Both the position numbers and the translations under genes were made by a program. Below, in pieces: positions 1 through 9,254 of a stretch of 54,351 nucleotides of DNA. The notes under the pieces were generated by a model. It was not told where the DNA came from, ran no database searches, and saw nothing but the letters and a program-made list of their open reading frames with translations. The number at the start of each line of letters is the position of its first letter. Within the stretch, counting starts at the first letter, position 1. Location of the stretch: positions 1 through 54,351 of the forward strand of contig JACRLY010000078.1 in the NCBI GenBank assembly GCA_016219595.1. Reading direction: 5' to 3'. Source of the stretch: Ignavibacteriota bacterium (GTDB lineage Bacteria > Bacteroidota > Ignavibacteria > Kapaibacteriales > UBA2268).

Positions 1-1311
1 GTATGAAACAGTTAAGTAATTTTTAATATAATTATCTACATCATTATTAAAGGGGAAATAACAAACAAATGAATTATCTTCAGGTATGTTATTTGTTGTG
101 TCACAAATAAATGAATAAATATCACTTTCAGAAGACGCACCCGAATTATCTTTTGCTATTATTTTCCAATAGTAGGTTTTACCTGAAATTAAATTATTTA
201 CCGTAATTCTTGTTTGAGTAATATTTGTATTAATAATTTTTTCAACAAATATATTTGTATCCAAATATACATCAAATGTTAAATTATCATTATCCGGGTC
301 ATAGCATGACCAGTTTAATTGGGAGTAAGTTTTACTAATTATTGCACCATCAACCGGAGACAATAATACCGGTTCATTAGGATTATGATTGATTATAACT
401 ATAAAAGAATAAATATTACTCTCAGAACTTAAATCGGATTTGTCTTTTGCAATTATTTTCCAATAATATGTTTTTCCAGATATTAAATTTTTAACTACCA
501 CCTTGTTGGGTGTTATGTTTTGATAAATTAATTTACCAACAACAACTATCGTATCCATCAAAATATCATAAGTCAGATTATCATTATCTGGGTCGGTGCA
601 TGACCATTCTAATTGAACTTCATTACCATTAATTATTGTACCTTCGTCCGGGGACAAAATAACAGGTTTCAGAGGATTATGATTTATTGTAACATTAAAG
701 GAATAAATATTGCTTTCTGTGATGGCACCTAATGTATCTTTTGCAATAATTTTCCAATAATATGTTTTTCCAGAAATCAAATTATTAATCACAACCTTTG
801 TTTGGTTAATATTGGAAAAAATAATTTTTCCCGAAAGAAAATTAGTATCAATAATTACATCATAAGTCAAATAATCGTTATCAGGGTCAGCACAAGACCA
901 CTCTAATAGAATTTCTGAACTGCTAATTGTCGCTTTGTCTTTCGGTGATAATAATAATGGCTTTTCAGGATTGTTATTAACTACAGAATCCTTTAGTAAA
1001 ATAATTGCATTTACAGTTTTTCCTGATTGAATTGTAATTGATGAATAATTTTGATAATAACCGAATTTGTTTGCAAATAATAAGTAGGAATTAGGAACCA
1101 CATCTGTTAATACGAAATTTCCTGACGCATCAGTCATAACATTTGAAGTAGATGGCTGAGTAGAGATATAAGCACCAGCGATAGGTTTCATTGTTTTATA
1201 AGACAAAACTTGTCCATTGATTTTTCCGTTCTCAACAGATTGAGTATTGTCATTGCAGGAGGTCAAACTTAATATAATTGAGAATACAAATAAAACACTA
1301 AAAGCTTTCAT
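1..1311 (-). CDS. Fibronectin III repeat lipoprotein, partial (runs off left edge)
   Basis: The reading frame is open for 437 codons from an ATG at 1311 to base 1, so the C-terminus is missing. Residues 1-19 form a lipoprotein signal with lipobox LTSC (Cys19). Residues about 28-105 look like a carboxypeptidase-regulatory (CarboxypepD_reg) beta-sandwich. Three tandem fibronectin III-like units of about 98 residues follow, each with the pattern LxWSCxDPDND and then SGKTYYWKIIAKD. At the window edge, residues about 415-437 (CYFPFNNDVDN) resemble the start of a LamG/concanavalin-like domain. The family usually acts in surface adhesion or glycan binding; the exact ligand cannot be read. It lies downstream of the methyltransferase on the same strand across a 284-base AT-rich gap in which I saw no clear promoter. 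Confidence 0.8.
   Translation of the reverse strand, partial: MKAFSVLFVFSIILSLTSCNDNTQSVENGKINGQVLSYKTMKPIAGAYISTQPSTSNVMTDASGNFVLTDVVPNSYLLFANKFGYYQNYSSITIQSGKTVNAIILLKDSVVNNNPEKPLLLSPKDKATISSSEILLEWSCADPDNDYLTYDVIIDTNFLSGKIIFSNINQTKVVINNLISGKTYYWKIIAKDTLGAITESNIYSFNVTINHNPLKPVILSPDEGTIINGNEVQLEWSCTDPDNDNLTYDILMDTIVVVGKLIYQNITPNKVVVKNLISGKTYYWKIIAKDKSDLSSESNIYSFIVIINHNPNEPVLLSPVDGAIISKTYSQLNWSCYDPDNDNLTFDVYLDTNIFVEKIINTNITQTRITVNNLISGKTYYWKIIAKDNSGASSESDIYSFICDTTNNIPEDNSFVCYFPFNNDVDNYIKNYLTVSY
84..968 (-). repeat. Three tandem fibronectin III-encoding repeats
   Basis: Boundaries recur at about 968, 673 and 379, giving periods of 295 and 294 bases. Each unit encodes a fibronectin III-like domain that begins near NPxKPxxLSP and carries the DPDND and SGKTYYWKIIAKD motifs. 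DNA similarity between units is high enough to see by eye, which suggests recent duplication or gene conversion. Confidence 0.75.
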
Positions 1312-1595
1312 TTTAATATTCCTTTAAAAAAATTTGCAATATTTATTAATTAAATGACACATTAATTGCCAAAAGGTCTCAAAATTTAAATTTAACTACC
1401 AATTTTACAATATGAACTTTTGATGTTAATAATCAGATATTAATAACAATTAATTAAATTATTTAATTAATATATTAAACTTAGTGTTAAAAAACAAAAA
1501 AACTATTTCAGTAAAGATAATTGTTTAAATCATTTTAAGTTGCCTAAACAATATAAAATTTGAATTTTAATTATAAGGAAATAATATCGAGGTTA

Positions 1596-2405
1596 TTACG
1601 ATAATTTCCTGGCTATCAGTGTTCTTACATCAGAACATTTATATTTATATTGATTGTAAATTTCAATAGAATATTTAGAATTATAACACAAATTATCTTG
1701 AGTAGATAAAATTTCAAAATTATTTCCTTTCAACATATTTTCAATTTTTTCCCAGTCAATATGATCGTCATTCCAAACATGTATATCTCCTTCTACCTGC
1801 CACCTGGGATTTCTAATTTTTTTTATTTTTCTAATATACCAGAATGGATTTAGAAGATTTAATGCAATTAATGGATTCAATCTTGATTTCACACTTTCTT
1901 TAAAATCCATATATTCTCGCTTTTGTTCCCATAATTCAGGACTTGCTTCATGGTCAATATATAAAATACCCCCTTTTTTTATTACCCTACAAATATCCTT
2001 CAATGCTTTTAGATAATCCGGAATATGATGTAAAACTGAAAAAGTTGCAACCAAATCAAAAGAATAATCTTCTACATTTCTTAAATCCTCACCATTAATC
2101 AATAATGTGGATAATTTATTATTTTGAAAAGTTTTTTTTACTAATTTTAAAAAAGATTGGGAGATATCTGCAGAAACGACATTTTGATTAAATTTTAATA
2201 AATGGTTTGTAAGATTGCCAGCTCCGCAACCATAATCTAAAAATGTTTTTAATTCAGAATCTGTATTTATCTGTTGAACAGCTTCTGACAGAGATACAGA
2301 CAATCTATATTGTTCAATATCGTTATAAATCTCAGGATGTTTTTTTGCATATAGTTTGGCAATTTTGTTATGAATTGCTATATTATATTGTATCTGTTCA
2401 TTCAT
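1596..2405 (-). CDS. Class I SAM-dependent methyltransferase
   Basis: A 269-residue protein starting at the ATG at 2405. An upstream extension is possible but would run into the divergent gene at 2482 and reads as low-complexity hydrophobic sequence. Motif I is FLDYGCGAGN (about 55-64), the acidic end of beta-2 is at VVSADIS (about 77-83), and motif IV/post-motif is FSVLHHIP followed by CRVIKKGGILYIDHE (about 122-153). This is the UbiE/Methyltransf_11 layout. The substrate is unknown; nothing nearby points to quinone, lipid or antibiotic synthesis. It is divergent from the Kelch/T9SS gene with 76 bases between starts. No clear Shine-Dalgarno sequence is seen. Confidence 0.75.
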   Translation of the reverse strand: MNEQIQYNIAIHNKIAKLYAKKHPEIYNDIEQYRLSVSLSEAVQQINTDSELKTFLDYGCGAGNLTNHLLKFNQNVVSADISQSFLKLVKKTFQNNKLSTLLINGEDLRNVEDYSFDLVATFSVLHHIPDYLKALKDICRVIKKGGILYIDHEASPELWEQKREYMDFKESVKSRLNPLIALNLLNPFWYIRKIKKIRNPRWQVEGDIHVWNDDHIDWEKIENMLKGNNFEILSTQDNLCYNSKYSIEIYNQYKYKCSDVRTLIARKLS

Positions 2406-2481
2406 AAAAAATAATATTGCTTTAATAAAAATTTTAAAATAAAGAAAAAAATTGTGATTTGAAATTTTCCAACATTTTAAA

Positions 2482-5400
2482 ATGAGAAATAAATATATTT
2501 TTTTATTGGTTATCATCATCATTTCGAATGTAAATATCCTTAGCTCAACTGTTAAGTGGAGAATTTTTGGCAACCTTAATCAACCAAGGACATTCATAAA
2601 TGCAGTACCAATTAGTGATTATGAAATAATAGTAATTGGGGGTTATAACAGTTTTATCACTGATAAAAATTTATCATCTTGTGAAATTATTGATTTAAAA
2701 AAAGATACTATTATAATTGGCCCCTCTATGAATTTCCCAAGAAGCTATTATGCTACAGTTGTTACAAAAGATTCTAATATTATAGTTGTTAGTGGATGTA
2801 TGGTTGGAACAAGTGAACTAACACCATCTGTTGAAATGTTTGATAAAAATACTAGAAAATGGAAATTTTTAGGAAATTTAGAAGTAGCCAGATGGCAGCA
2901 CAATGCAGAATTATTAAATGACCATGAAATAATTGTTATCGGGGGCAGGCTGGGAGACCAATCTGTAATAAATAGTGTGGAAATATTTGATTTAAATTCA
3001 GGAATTAGTAAAACAATAGATCCATATCCTTTTCCTTCTAGTGATGGAGTAAGTGGTTATACTTCGAAAGGAAATATCATAGCTTTTGGAGGCAGATCTG
3101 GAGGTCCTGGGAGTTATCGTGAAAAGAATATTTATTACTACGATACTTTATATAAAAATTGGTGGCAAATAGGAATGTTAAACTTTTCTGTAAATAAACC
3201 ATCTTTATTAAAATTATTAGATTTAAAATTACTTTGTGCAGGTGGTAGTATAAATGAACTACCAGATTCTTTTTCCAATGAAATCTATTTAGAAAATAAC
3301 GGATTATTTGACTTCAAAGGCTATATGTTTTATAATAGAATTCGTTTTGGAGTTACTCAATATAACAGTGATTCGGTAATTATAGTTGGAGGATATTTAG
3401 GAAATAGAAATTTAACCGGTAAATGCGAATGGTATAATTTTAAAACAAATGAAATAACACCAGCACCGGAATTGAATTTTGCAAGATTTAATCATGCAAC
3501 TGTAACATTACCAGATCCAAATAATAAACTTAGTCATGTAATATTAGTAATTGGGGGTAATATAAATGATGACCAAAGTCTAAGTTCTGTAGAAATTTTG
3601 AGAGATTCAATTGTTTTCATACCACCAAAAATTTGTGATATTATTTCAGATTGCGATAATTTCTATTTTACTGTTTCTGATTCGAATTTGATTGACAGGG
3701 TGGAATTGACCGGATTCGATAATCAAAATGTCAGGGTATCGACAAATGAAACTTTGCCTTCAAGAATTGTTCATGTGGTAGTCTCTGTAATTAATCCTAA
3801 ACAGAATGGATATTTCGAAGTTACCTGCTATTCAAATAAAACAGGATTGTCTGCAATAGTTAAAGATACAATTTTGAATGATATTTACTATTTGAACGTT
3901 ATATCACCTCTGAAGAATGGAAGTATAGACATGGGTGATACAGTCATTAATAATACAAAGTGTGTTGATATTTTGATAGAAAATAATGGTTTCAATGACA
4001 TTACTATTGATTCTTCAAATCTGGTAACAAATATTGAATTTTATTTTCCTGCCGGACAGATGCCGCTTAATATTCCTTATAGTCAGCAAAAAACATTGAG
4101 ATTATGTTTTCTACCGACACTATCAGGCAATTTTACCGATACTTTATACCTTAAGGATAATTGTGACAGTTTGATGTTCCTTGTGAGAGCAAGAAGTTTT
4201 AATGATTTTCCTCCAAAAATAACCGAAACAAGAAGTGATTGCTTCAAATTCTTTTTCACGGTTACCGATTCTAACTATATTGATAAAATTGAATTATTCG
4301 GGCAAAATAATGTTAACGTAACATGTAATGTTCTTGATTCTCTTCCTTCAATAGTAGCTCATGTAATTGTTTCATTGATTGATATTAATAAAGAAGGTGT
4401 CTTCAATATTTCATGCTTTAGCAATAAAACAGGTTTATCATCAGAAATTGGCGGATTTATAAATGCTGATTTATCACATTTATATACTCATTTTCCTTAC
4501 CCGGGTACATTTATTTTTGTATTTGATACGATTGTGAATGAATCGAAATGTGAAAACCTGATTATTGAAAACAAAGGAATGTATGAAATCCGGTTGGATT
4601 CAGCATTTTTAAGTAATTTTTCTGAGTTTTATATTCCGGGTAACCAACTTCCAATATTCATTCCTCCCGGTGGAAGTAAACAATTGACAATATGCTTTAA
4701 ATCCAGTACTCCAGGTTTATTTTCAGATACATTATTCCTGACTAATTTCTGCGATACTTTGAAGTTGCCAATATTTGGGACAGCTTATGGAAACGAACCA
4801 TCGCAAATAATTGATTCGTCTTATGATTGTACTCATTATTATTTAACAGTTGTTGACAGTAATTATATTAACCGGGTAGAGCTCTCAGGAAGCGATAACA
4901 AAAATGTACAAATAAATATAACGGAAAAACTTCCATCAAGAATAATTCATCTGAAAATTTCATTGATAGAGCCTGATAGAAACGGTTATTTCACCATTAC
5001 ATTCTATTGCCTTGCTTCTAATAAATCCTTAGACAGAAAAGGTGTAATATACAGTCGCCCTCAATATCTGTTAATTCTTGAACCGGTACATAATGGAATT
5101 ATAGATTTAGGCAAAATAGAATTTCCATTACTGAAATGCACAAAAGTATTGCTACAAAACACAGGACCACAGAGTTTAGTTTTGGATTATGCAAGATTAA
5201 CCCGAAACATAGAATTTTCAATTCCCCAGTACCAGTTGCCTTTGACAATACCCCCCGGGGAAAGGGCGGAACTTGAACTTTGTTACACGCCATCCGAATT
5301 TACTGAGCAATATGATACTCTGACACTTAATGATTTATGCGATACATTATCAATTCCCGTAAAAGCATTATGTGATACGAATATCTATGCCGGTGAAAGT

Positions 5401-5742
5401 AAATGCCAAATTCCATTATCAGGCAGAACATTGAGTATCGAAAACCAAATAATAATCGGAAATCCATATCCGAATCCCGGAGAAAAAACTGCAAGTGTTG
5501 AAATATATTTGGATTCACTTAATAATAGTAATGGAAATATAACAGCCTCGATTTTTGATAATACAGGTAATATAATGCCATGTCAATCAAGTCTATTTGA
5601 AGAAAATGTTGAAATGCAGAAAATTAACTATTTTTATAAAAAACTTACATTTGAGATTAAGGATTTGACATCCGGAACATATTTTATTCAGATAGGTATA
5701 GGAAATATTAAAAAAGTTTATCCATATTTTATATTGAGATAA
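2482..5742 (+). CDS. Secreted Kelch-repeat protein with three 196-aa repeats and T9SS sorting domain
   Basis: A 1086-residue exported protein. Residues 1-22 are a signal peptide. Residues about 25-375 carry Kelch-type beta-propeller repeats, shown by recurrent IIVIGG, IIVVSG, IIAFGG and VILVIGG strands with following FxxxxxxW segments. From residue 381 there are three tandem units of exactly 196 residues (starts at 381, 577 and 773). Each begins with an SDC..FYFTVxDSNxIDRVEL segment and ends with an Ig/ASPM-SPD2-Hydin-like sandwich rich in CxxxLIxNxG and CFxPxxxGxxxDTLxLxxxCD. The last 85 or so residues contain YPNPGE and end in a beta-sandwich with GTYFIQI, like a type A T9SS C-terminal sorting domain. 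It is therefore probably secreted by type IX secretion and attached to the surface. Its partner or ligand is unknown. Confidence 0.8.
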   Translation: MRNKYIFLLVIIIISNVNILSSTVKWRIFGNLNQPRTFINAVPISDYEIIVIGGYNSFITDKNLSSCEIIDLKKDTIIIGPSMNFPRSYYATVVTKDSNIIVVSGCMVGTSELTPSVEMFDKNTRKWKFLGNLEVARWQHNAELLNDHEIIVIGGRLGDQSVINSVEIFDLNSGISKTIDPYPFPSSDGVSGYTSKGNIIAFGGRSGGPGSYREKNIYYYDTLYKNWWQIGMLNFSVNKPSLLKLLDLKLLCAGGSINELPDSFSNEIYLENNGLFDFKGYMFYNRIRFGVTQYNSDSVIIVGGYLGNRNLTGKCEWYNFKTNEITPAPELNFARFNHATVTLPDPNNKLSHVILVIGGNINDDQSLSSVEILRDSIVFIPPKICDIISDCDNFYFTVSDSNLIDRVELTGFDNQNVRVSTNETLPSRIVHVVVSVINPKQNGYFEVTCYSNKTGLSAIVKDTILNDIYYLNVISPLKNGSIDMGDTVINNTKCVDILIENNGFNDITIDSSNLVTNIEFYFPAGQMPLNIPYSQQKTLRLCFLPTLSGNFTDTLYLKDNCDSLMFLVRARSFNDFPPKITETRSDCFKFFFTVTDSNYIDKIELFGQNNVNVTCNVLDSLPSIVAHVIVSLIDINKEGVFNISCFSNKTGLSSEIGGFINADLSHLYTHFPYPGTFIFVFDTIVNESKCENLIIENKGMYEIRLDSAFLSNFSEFYIPGNQLPIFIPPGGSKQLTICFKSSTPGLFSDTLFLTNFCDTLKLPIFGTAYGNEPSQIIDSSYDCTHYYLTVVDSNYINRVELSGSDNKNVQINITEKLPSRIIHLKISLIEPDRNGYFTITFYCLASNKSLDRKGVIYSRPQYLLILEPVHNGIIDLGKIEFPLLKCTKVLLQNTGPQSLVLDYARLTRNIEFSIPQYQLPLTIPPGERAELELCYTPSEFTEQYDTLTLNDLCDTLSIPVKALCDTNIYAGESKCQIPLSGRTLSIENQIIIGNPYPNPGEKTASVEIYLDSLNNSNGNITASIFDNTGNIMPCQSSLFEENVEMQKINYFYKKLTFEIKDLTSGTYFIQIGIGNIKKVYPYFILR
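3622..5385 (+). repeat. Three tandem 588-base coding repeats in the Kelch/T9SS gene
   Basis: Units start at 3622, 4210 and 4798, and both spacings are exactly 588 bases (196 codons). The proteins have diverged clearly in sequence, but no insertions or deletions have accumulated between unit starts. Confidence 0.8.
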
Positions 5743-5805
5743 AAATCATACAATTATTCCATAATAAATTAGTCATATAGAAATCAAAATAAAAGACGAT
5801 AATTA

Positions 5806-6102
5806 ATGTCGGATTTAGAATTTAAGAAAAGAACTGTTAAAATAAAATTATATGCAGAGGAGCACAGCTTCGATGTTGAACCTGATGAAACGATACTGCA
5901 AGCGGCTATGAATGAAGGGCTTGACCCTCCATTTAGCTGTCAAATCGGTATTTGCACAACATGCAGGGCAATGCTGAAAAACGGTCAGGTTAAAATGGAT
6001 GAAAGAGATGGATTAACAGATGATGAAATAAAGGAGGGATTTGTTCTGACTTGTCAATCCCACCCGTTGACTGATGATGTTTATGTTGATTATGATGTTT
6101 AA
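5806..6102 (+). CDS. 2Fe-2S ferredoxin
   Basis: A 98-residue plant-type ferredoxin. The cluster ligands are Cys45, Cys50, Cys53 and Cys83, in the spacing C-x4-C-x2-C-x29-C (SCQIGICTTC and LTCQ). The sequence resembles the ferredoxin domain of PaaE/HcaE-type reductases but stands alone, so it probably carries electrons in the cytoplasm to an unknown partner. An IscA-type carrier starts 21 bases downstream, so the two are probably co-transcribed. This links it to iron-sulfur handling. Confidence 0.88.
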   Translation: MSDLEFKKRTVKIKLYAEEHSFDVEPDETILQAAMNEGLDPPFSCQIGICTTCRAMLKNGQVKMDERDGLTDDEIKEGFVLTCQSHPLTDDVYVDYDV

Positions 6103-6123
6103 ATTTTTAAATAAGGATTTGAA

Positions 6124-6528
6124 ATGACAGAAACTATAACAGATACAATGACTGAAACAGGCGTTGAATTTGAAAGAATACCGACAGGAGTCGAAGGTGC
6201 AGATTCAGATGAAGATATATTAATTTCCCAATCAGCAATAAATGAGATACATAATATACTTGAAAGCAGTAATGTTCCTGATGGTTATTTTCTGAGAATA
6301 GGAACCAGGGGCGGCGGATGTTCGGGAATGAGTTATGTTCTCGGTTTCGATGCAAGAGTCGGAGAAGAGGACAGGGTGTTTACTTCGAGTAATCTAAGAA
6401 TAGCTATCGATTCAAAAAGCTTGTTTTATATGATGGGTGTTACTATAGATTTTATAGATGACGTCCAGGGAAAAGGATTCACATTCACTTCACCAAACAG
6501 CAGCCTTACTTGCGGTTGTCACGGGTAA
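6124..6528 (+). CDS. IscA/SufA/ErpA-type iron-sulfur carrier
   Basis: A 134-residue HesB/IscA-family protein. The conserved cysteines are Cys66 (RGGGCSGMSY), Cys130 and Cys132 (LTCGCHG at the end). These carry a cluster between scaffold and target proteins. About 33 residues precede the family core, and the usual CGCGxSF ending is here CGCHG. The family is known as A-type carriers, and which subtype this is cannot be decided. It follows the ferredoxin closely and precedes sodB by 75 bases, giving an iron-sulfur and oxidative-stress neighbourhood. No suf or isc scaffold genes are in the window. Confidence 0.85.
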   Translation: MTETITDTMTETGVEFERIPTGVEGADSDEDILISQSAINEIHNILESSNVPDGYFLRIGTRGGGCSGMSYVLGFDARVGEEDRVFTSSNLRIAIDSKSLFYMMGVTIDFIDDVQGKGFTFTSPNSSLTCGCHG

Positions 6529-6603
6529 ATCAGTGAAAAATGAATAAAGAATAGTAAAAAATAAAGGATTTATTTATTAATAATATAAAAAATTGGAGGA
6601 ATT

Positions 6604-7179
6604 ATGAAATTCGAATTACCGACGCTTCCTTTTCCAAAGGATTCGCTGAACCCGGTAATTTCACCGGAAACTTTAGATTATCATTACGGAAAGCATCATG
6701 CAGCCTATGTGAATAACCTTAACAATTTGATACCAGGTACACAGTTCGAGAATATGAAACTCGAAGATATTATAAAGAAATCAGAAGGCGGGATTTTCAA
6801 TAATGCTGCACAAACATACAATCATACTTTTTTCTGGAATTGCCTGTCACCCAATAGCGGCGGTACACCAAGCGGAGACATTGCAGATGCAATCAACAAA
6901 TACTTCGGCTCATTCAAGGATTTCAAGGAGAAATTTTCAAAAGCTGCTGTAACTTTGTTCGGTTCCGGATGGGCTTGGTTAGCCAAGAATTCAGACGGCT
7001 CACTTGAGATTCTGCAATTGAGTAATGCAGGCACTCCCCTGACACTCGACAAGAAACCGATTATTACTCTTGATGTCTGGGAACATGCTTATTATATTGA
7101 TTACCGCAATGCTCGACCGACATTCGTAGAAAAATTCTGGGAAATAGTAAACTGGGATTTTGCAAATAAACAGTTGTAA
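6604..7179 (+). CDS. sodB: Superoxide dismutase, Fe type
   Basis: A 191-residue cytoplasmic enzyme that dismutates superoxide to oxygen and hydrogen peroxide. Metal ligands are visible at His27, His74, Asp157 and His161 (YHYGKHH, NHTFFW, DVWEHAYYIDY). Gln70 in AAQTYNHTFFW is the position that usually marks iron rather than manganese enzymes, so Fe is inferred. Length is normal for the family. The start has a clear ribosome site, GGAGGA at 6595-6600. A terminator hairpin follows at 7201. Confidence 0.93.
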   Translation: MKFELPTLPFPKDSLNPVISPETLDYHYGKHHAAYVNNLNNLIPGTQFENMKLEDIIKKSEGGIFNNAAQTYNHTFFWNCLSPNSGGTPSGDIADAINKYFGSFKDFKEKFSKAAVTLFGSGWAWLAKNSDGSLEILQLSNAGTPLTLDKKPIITLDVWEHAYYIDYRNARPTFVEKFWEIVNWDFANKQL

Positions 7180-7200
7180 TAAAATTCATTATTTAAAATT

Positions 7201-7240
7201 AAAGTGCAGATTGAGAAATTGACCTGCACTTTTTTTATTT
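7201..7240 (+). terminator. Rho-independent terminator after sodB
   Basis: Arms AAAGTGCAG (7201-7209) and CTGCACTTT (7224-7232) form a 9-bp stem with a 14-nt loop, followed by a T-rich run (TTTTTATTTTA). Confidence 0.8.
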
Positions 7241-7410
7241 TATTTCAACGAATTAGATTAATCTATAATATATATAATATTAACCTCTTTAGGATAAACA
7301 GATAATAACTCCTACTTATCATATAGAGCCTGTCTATGTATAACTTTCAAGTAGTTAAACTTCATTTTGATTATATTATATATCAAATTAGAAATACAAT
7401 CCCTTAAACT

Positions 7411-7442
7411 TTTGGTAAGCACCGCATAAAACCCTAATTTTG
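7411..7442 (+). promoter_or_regulatory. Bacteroidota-type promoter of gcvPA
   Basis: TTTG at 7411-7414, a 20-bp spacer, and TAATTTTG at 7435-7442 match the known TTTG/TAnnTTTG form. The expected transcript start is about 40-45 bases before the gcvPA ATG at 7491. Confidence 0.7.
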
Positions 7443-7490
7443 TAGTTTATATTAAAATATTAATGATTTTAGTTGTTATTAGGAGTTATA

Positions 7491-8831
7491 ATGTCTTTTG
7501 TACCGAATACCGATGATGATAGAAAACAAATGTTAGAAAAAATTGGTGTTTCATCTTTTGAAGAATTAATAAAAAATATACCTGATTCAATCCGCTTTAA
7601 GAATTCACTTGACATCCCCCCAAAACTTTCGGAATATGAAGTGGTAAAGTTATTGCAGACGTATGCGAATAAAAACAAGGATGCAAGTAATTATACCTGT
7701 TACTTGGGAGGTGGAGCTTATGACCATTTCATACCGACTATAGTAAGTATGGTATTGGAAAGACCTGAGTTTAAAACTGCATATACACCTTACCAGGCTG
7801 AAGTATCGCAGGGAACTCTTCAGGCAATGTATGAATACCAATCAATGATTTGCACACTGACCGGTATGGATGTATCCAATGCATCGCTATATGACGGAGG
7901 AAGTGCAATGGCTGAAGCCGTGCTTATGGCTTTTGCTCATAATAAGAGAAGTAAATTTATATATGCCGGTTCAGTGAATCCGCAATACAGGAAAGTTGTG
8001 AGCACAATCAGCAGTGGGAAAAAACTGACATTTTCCGAATTTGTTGCTGATGACGGAACTTGCGATTTGGAGGGATTAAAAAAAGCAATTGATAATAATG
8101 TTTCTGCTGTTATTGTGCAACAACCGAATGTATACGGTAACCTGGAAGATGTTCAGGAAATTGAGAAACTCGCACATTCTGCCGGGGCTTTATTTGTAGT
8201 ATCAGTTGACCCTATTTCTCTTGGTGTCCTTAAAGCTCCCGGAGAATATAATGCTGACGTTGTTATCGGTGAAGGACAGTCATTGGGCATTCCATTGAGT
8301 TATGGCGGTCCATACCTTGGATTATTTGCAGCAAAACAGGAATTTGTAAGAAAAATACCCGGAAGATTATCCGGGGTAACTAAAGATACAGATGGAAAAA
8401 GAGGTTTTGTTCTGACTTTACAAACCCGTGAACAACAAATAAAAAGAGAGAAAGCAACTTCTAACATTTGTACAAACCAGGGTTTATTTATGCTTGCAGC
8501 AACTGCATATATGGCTACTATGGGCAAGCAAGGCATTAAAGAAGCAGCAGAGCTATGTTTACAGAAAGCACATTATCTTGCTTCAAAAATTAAGGAAATT
8601 AAAGGATTCAAATTGTTAAGCGATAAACCATTTTTCAAGGAATTTCTTGTAAAGACACCTGTTCCTGCACAAAAAATTATTGAAGAATGTGAAAAAGAAG
8701 GTATATTGGCAGGTATCGATACATCAAGATTCCCTGAGTGCAAACAAGGATTATTAATAGCTGTGACAGAAAAGCGATCAAAGGATGAATTAGATAAATA
8801 TGCTGATATTCTCAAAAGATTTGCAAAATAG
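7491..8831 (+). CDS. gcvPA: Glycine dehydrogenase (decarboxylating) subunit 1
   Basis: A 446-residue alpha subunit of the split P-protein of the glycine cleavage system. Together with subunit 2 it decarboxylates glycine and passes the aminomethyl group to the lipoyl H-protein. The fold is aminotransferase-like; family-typical stretches are SNASLYDGGSAMAEA, VVIGEGQSLGIPLSYGGP and TSNICTNQGL. The PLP lysine is known to sit in the other subunit. I chose the ATG at 7491 because AGGAG (7481-7485) is well spaced; a TTG at 7473 is in frame but lacks support. gcvPB, gcvT and gcvH are not adjacent. Transcription probably starts at the promoter at 7411-7442. Confidence 0.93.
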   Translation: MSFVPNTDDDRKQMLEKIGVSSFEELIKNIPDSIRFKNSLDIPPKLSEYEVVKLLQTYANKNKDASNYTCYLGGGAYDHFIPTIVSMVLERPEFKTAYTPYQAEVSQGTLQAMYEYQSMICTLTGMDVSNASLYDGGSAMAEAVLMAFAHNKRSKFIYAGSVNPQYRKVVSTISSGKKLTFSEFVADDGTCDLEGLKKAIDNNVSAVIVQQPNVYGNLEDVQEIEKLAHSAGALFVVSVDPISLGVLKAPGEYNADVVIGEGQSLGIPLSYGGPYLGLFAAKQEFVRKIPGRLSGVTKDTDGKRGFVLTLQTREQQIKREKATSNICTNQGLFMLAATAYMATMGKQGIKEAAELCLQKAHYLASKIKEIKGFKLLSDKPFFKEFLVKTPVPAQKIIEECEKEGILAGIDTSRFPECKQGLLIAVTEKRSKDELDKYADILKRFAK

Positions 8832-8891
8832 ATTTGATTTGCTTATTGAATTTGAATTTTAAGGATTTATATCATAATTCGTAATTCTTAA

Positions 8892-9230
8892 ATGAATTAT
8901 GGGGTGAATGTGTTTGATAGAATCAAAAACTTCATAACAGAAAAGACAAAAAATCCTAAGCTGATAATAACATTGTTATTGCTGACAATAGTTCTTGGCT
9001 TTCTGCTTTTTTCCAATTATGGCTTATATACGAGACTGAAATTAGAGGACCAAAAAGAAGAATTAAACAAACAAATTATCATCGAACAGATTACCCAGGA
9101 CTCATTAAAACATGAAATCAACAAACTAAAGAATGATAATAATGAAATTGAAAGAGTTGCTCGCGAAAAATACGGGATGGTTAAACCCGGAGAAAAAGTT
9201 TATCTTATTGAACAGAAAAAAGAGAAGTAG
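8892..9230 (+). CDS. FtsB/DivIC-like septum formation protein
   Basis: A 112-residue bitopic membrane protein. A cytoplasmic N-terminus is followed by one membrane helix at about residues 23-42, then a coiled coil (about 46-85, rich in Glu, Lys and Leu). It ends with the family signature ERVAREKYGMVKPGEKVYLIE. Family members bind FtsL and FtsQ/DivIB in the divisome. The start is uncertain: ATG 8892 has no Shine-Dalgarno sequence, and in-frame GTG codons at 8904 and 8910 are alternatives. It lies 60 bases after gcvPA and 24 bases before the M64 peptidase. Confidence 0.82.
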   Translation: MNYGVNVFDRIKNFITEKTKNPKLIITLLLLTIVLGFLLFSNYGLYTRLKLEDQKEELNKQIIIEQITQDSLKHEINKLKNDNNEIERVAREKYGMVKPGEKVYLIEQKKEK

Positions 9231-9254
9231 ATAATTTATTAAAAGGTATTGAAG

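Larger units (their letters stand above)
7180..7490. other. Intergenic region sodB-gcvPA
   Basis: A 311-base gap. It holds the sodB terminator (7201-7240) and the gcvPA promoter (7411-7442). The 170 bases between them are AT-rich, and I see no gene, RNA or repeat in them. Confidence 0.7.

Noticed and set aside
2406-2573. 56-residue N-terminal extension of the methyltransferase
   Set aside because: It overlaps the divergent Kelch gene and is low-complexity; the ATG at 2405 begins the conserved part.
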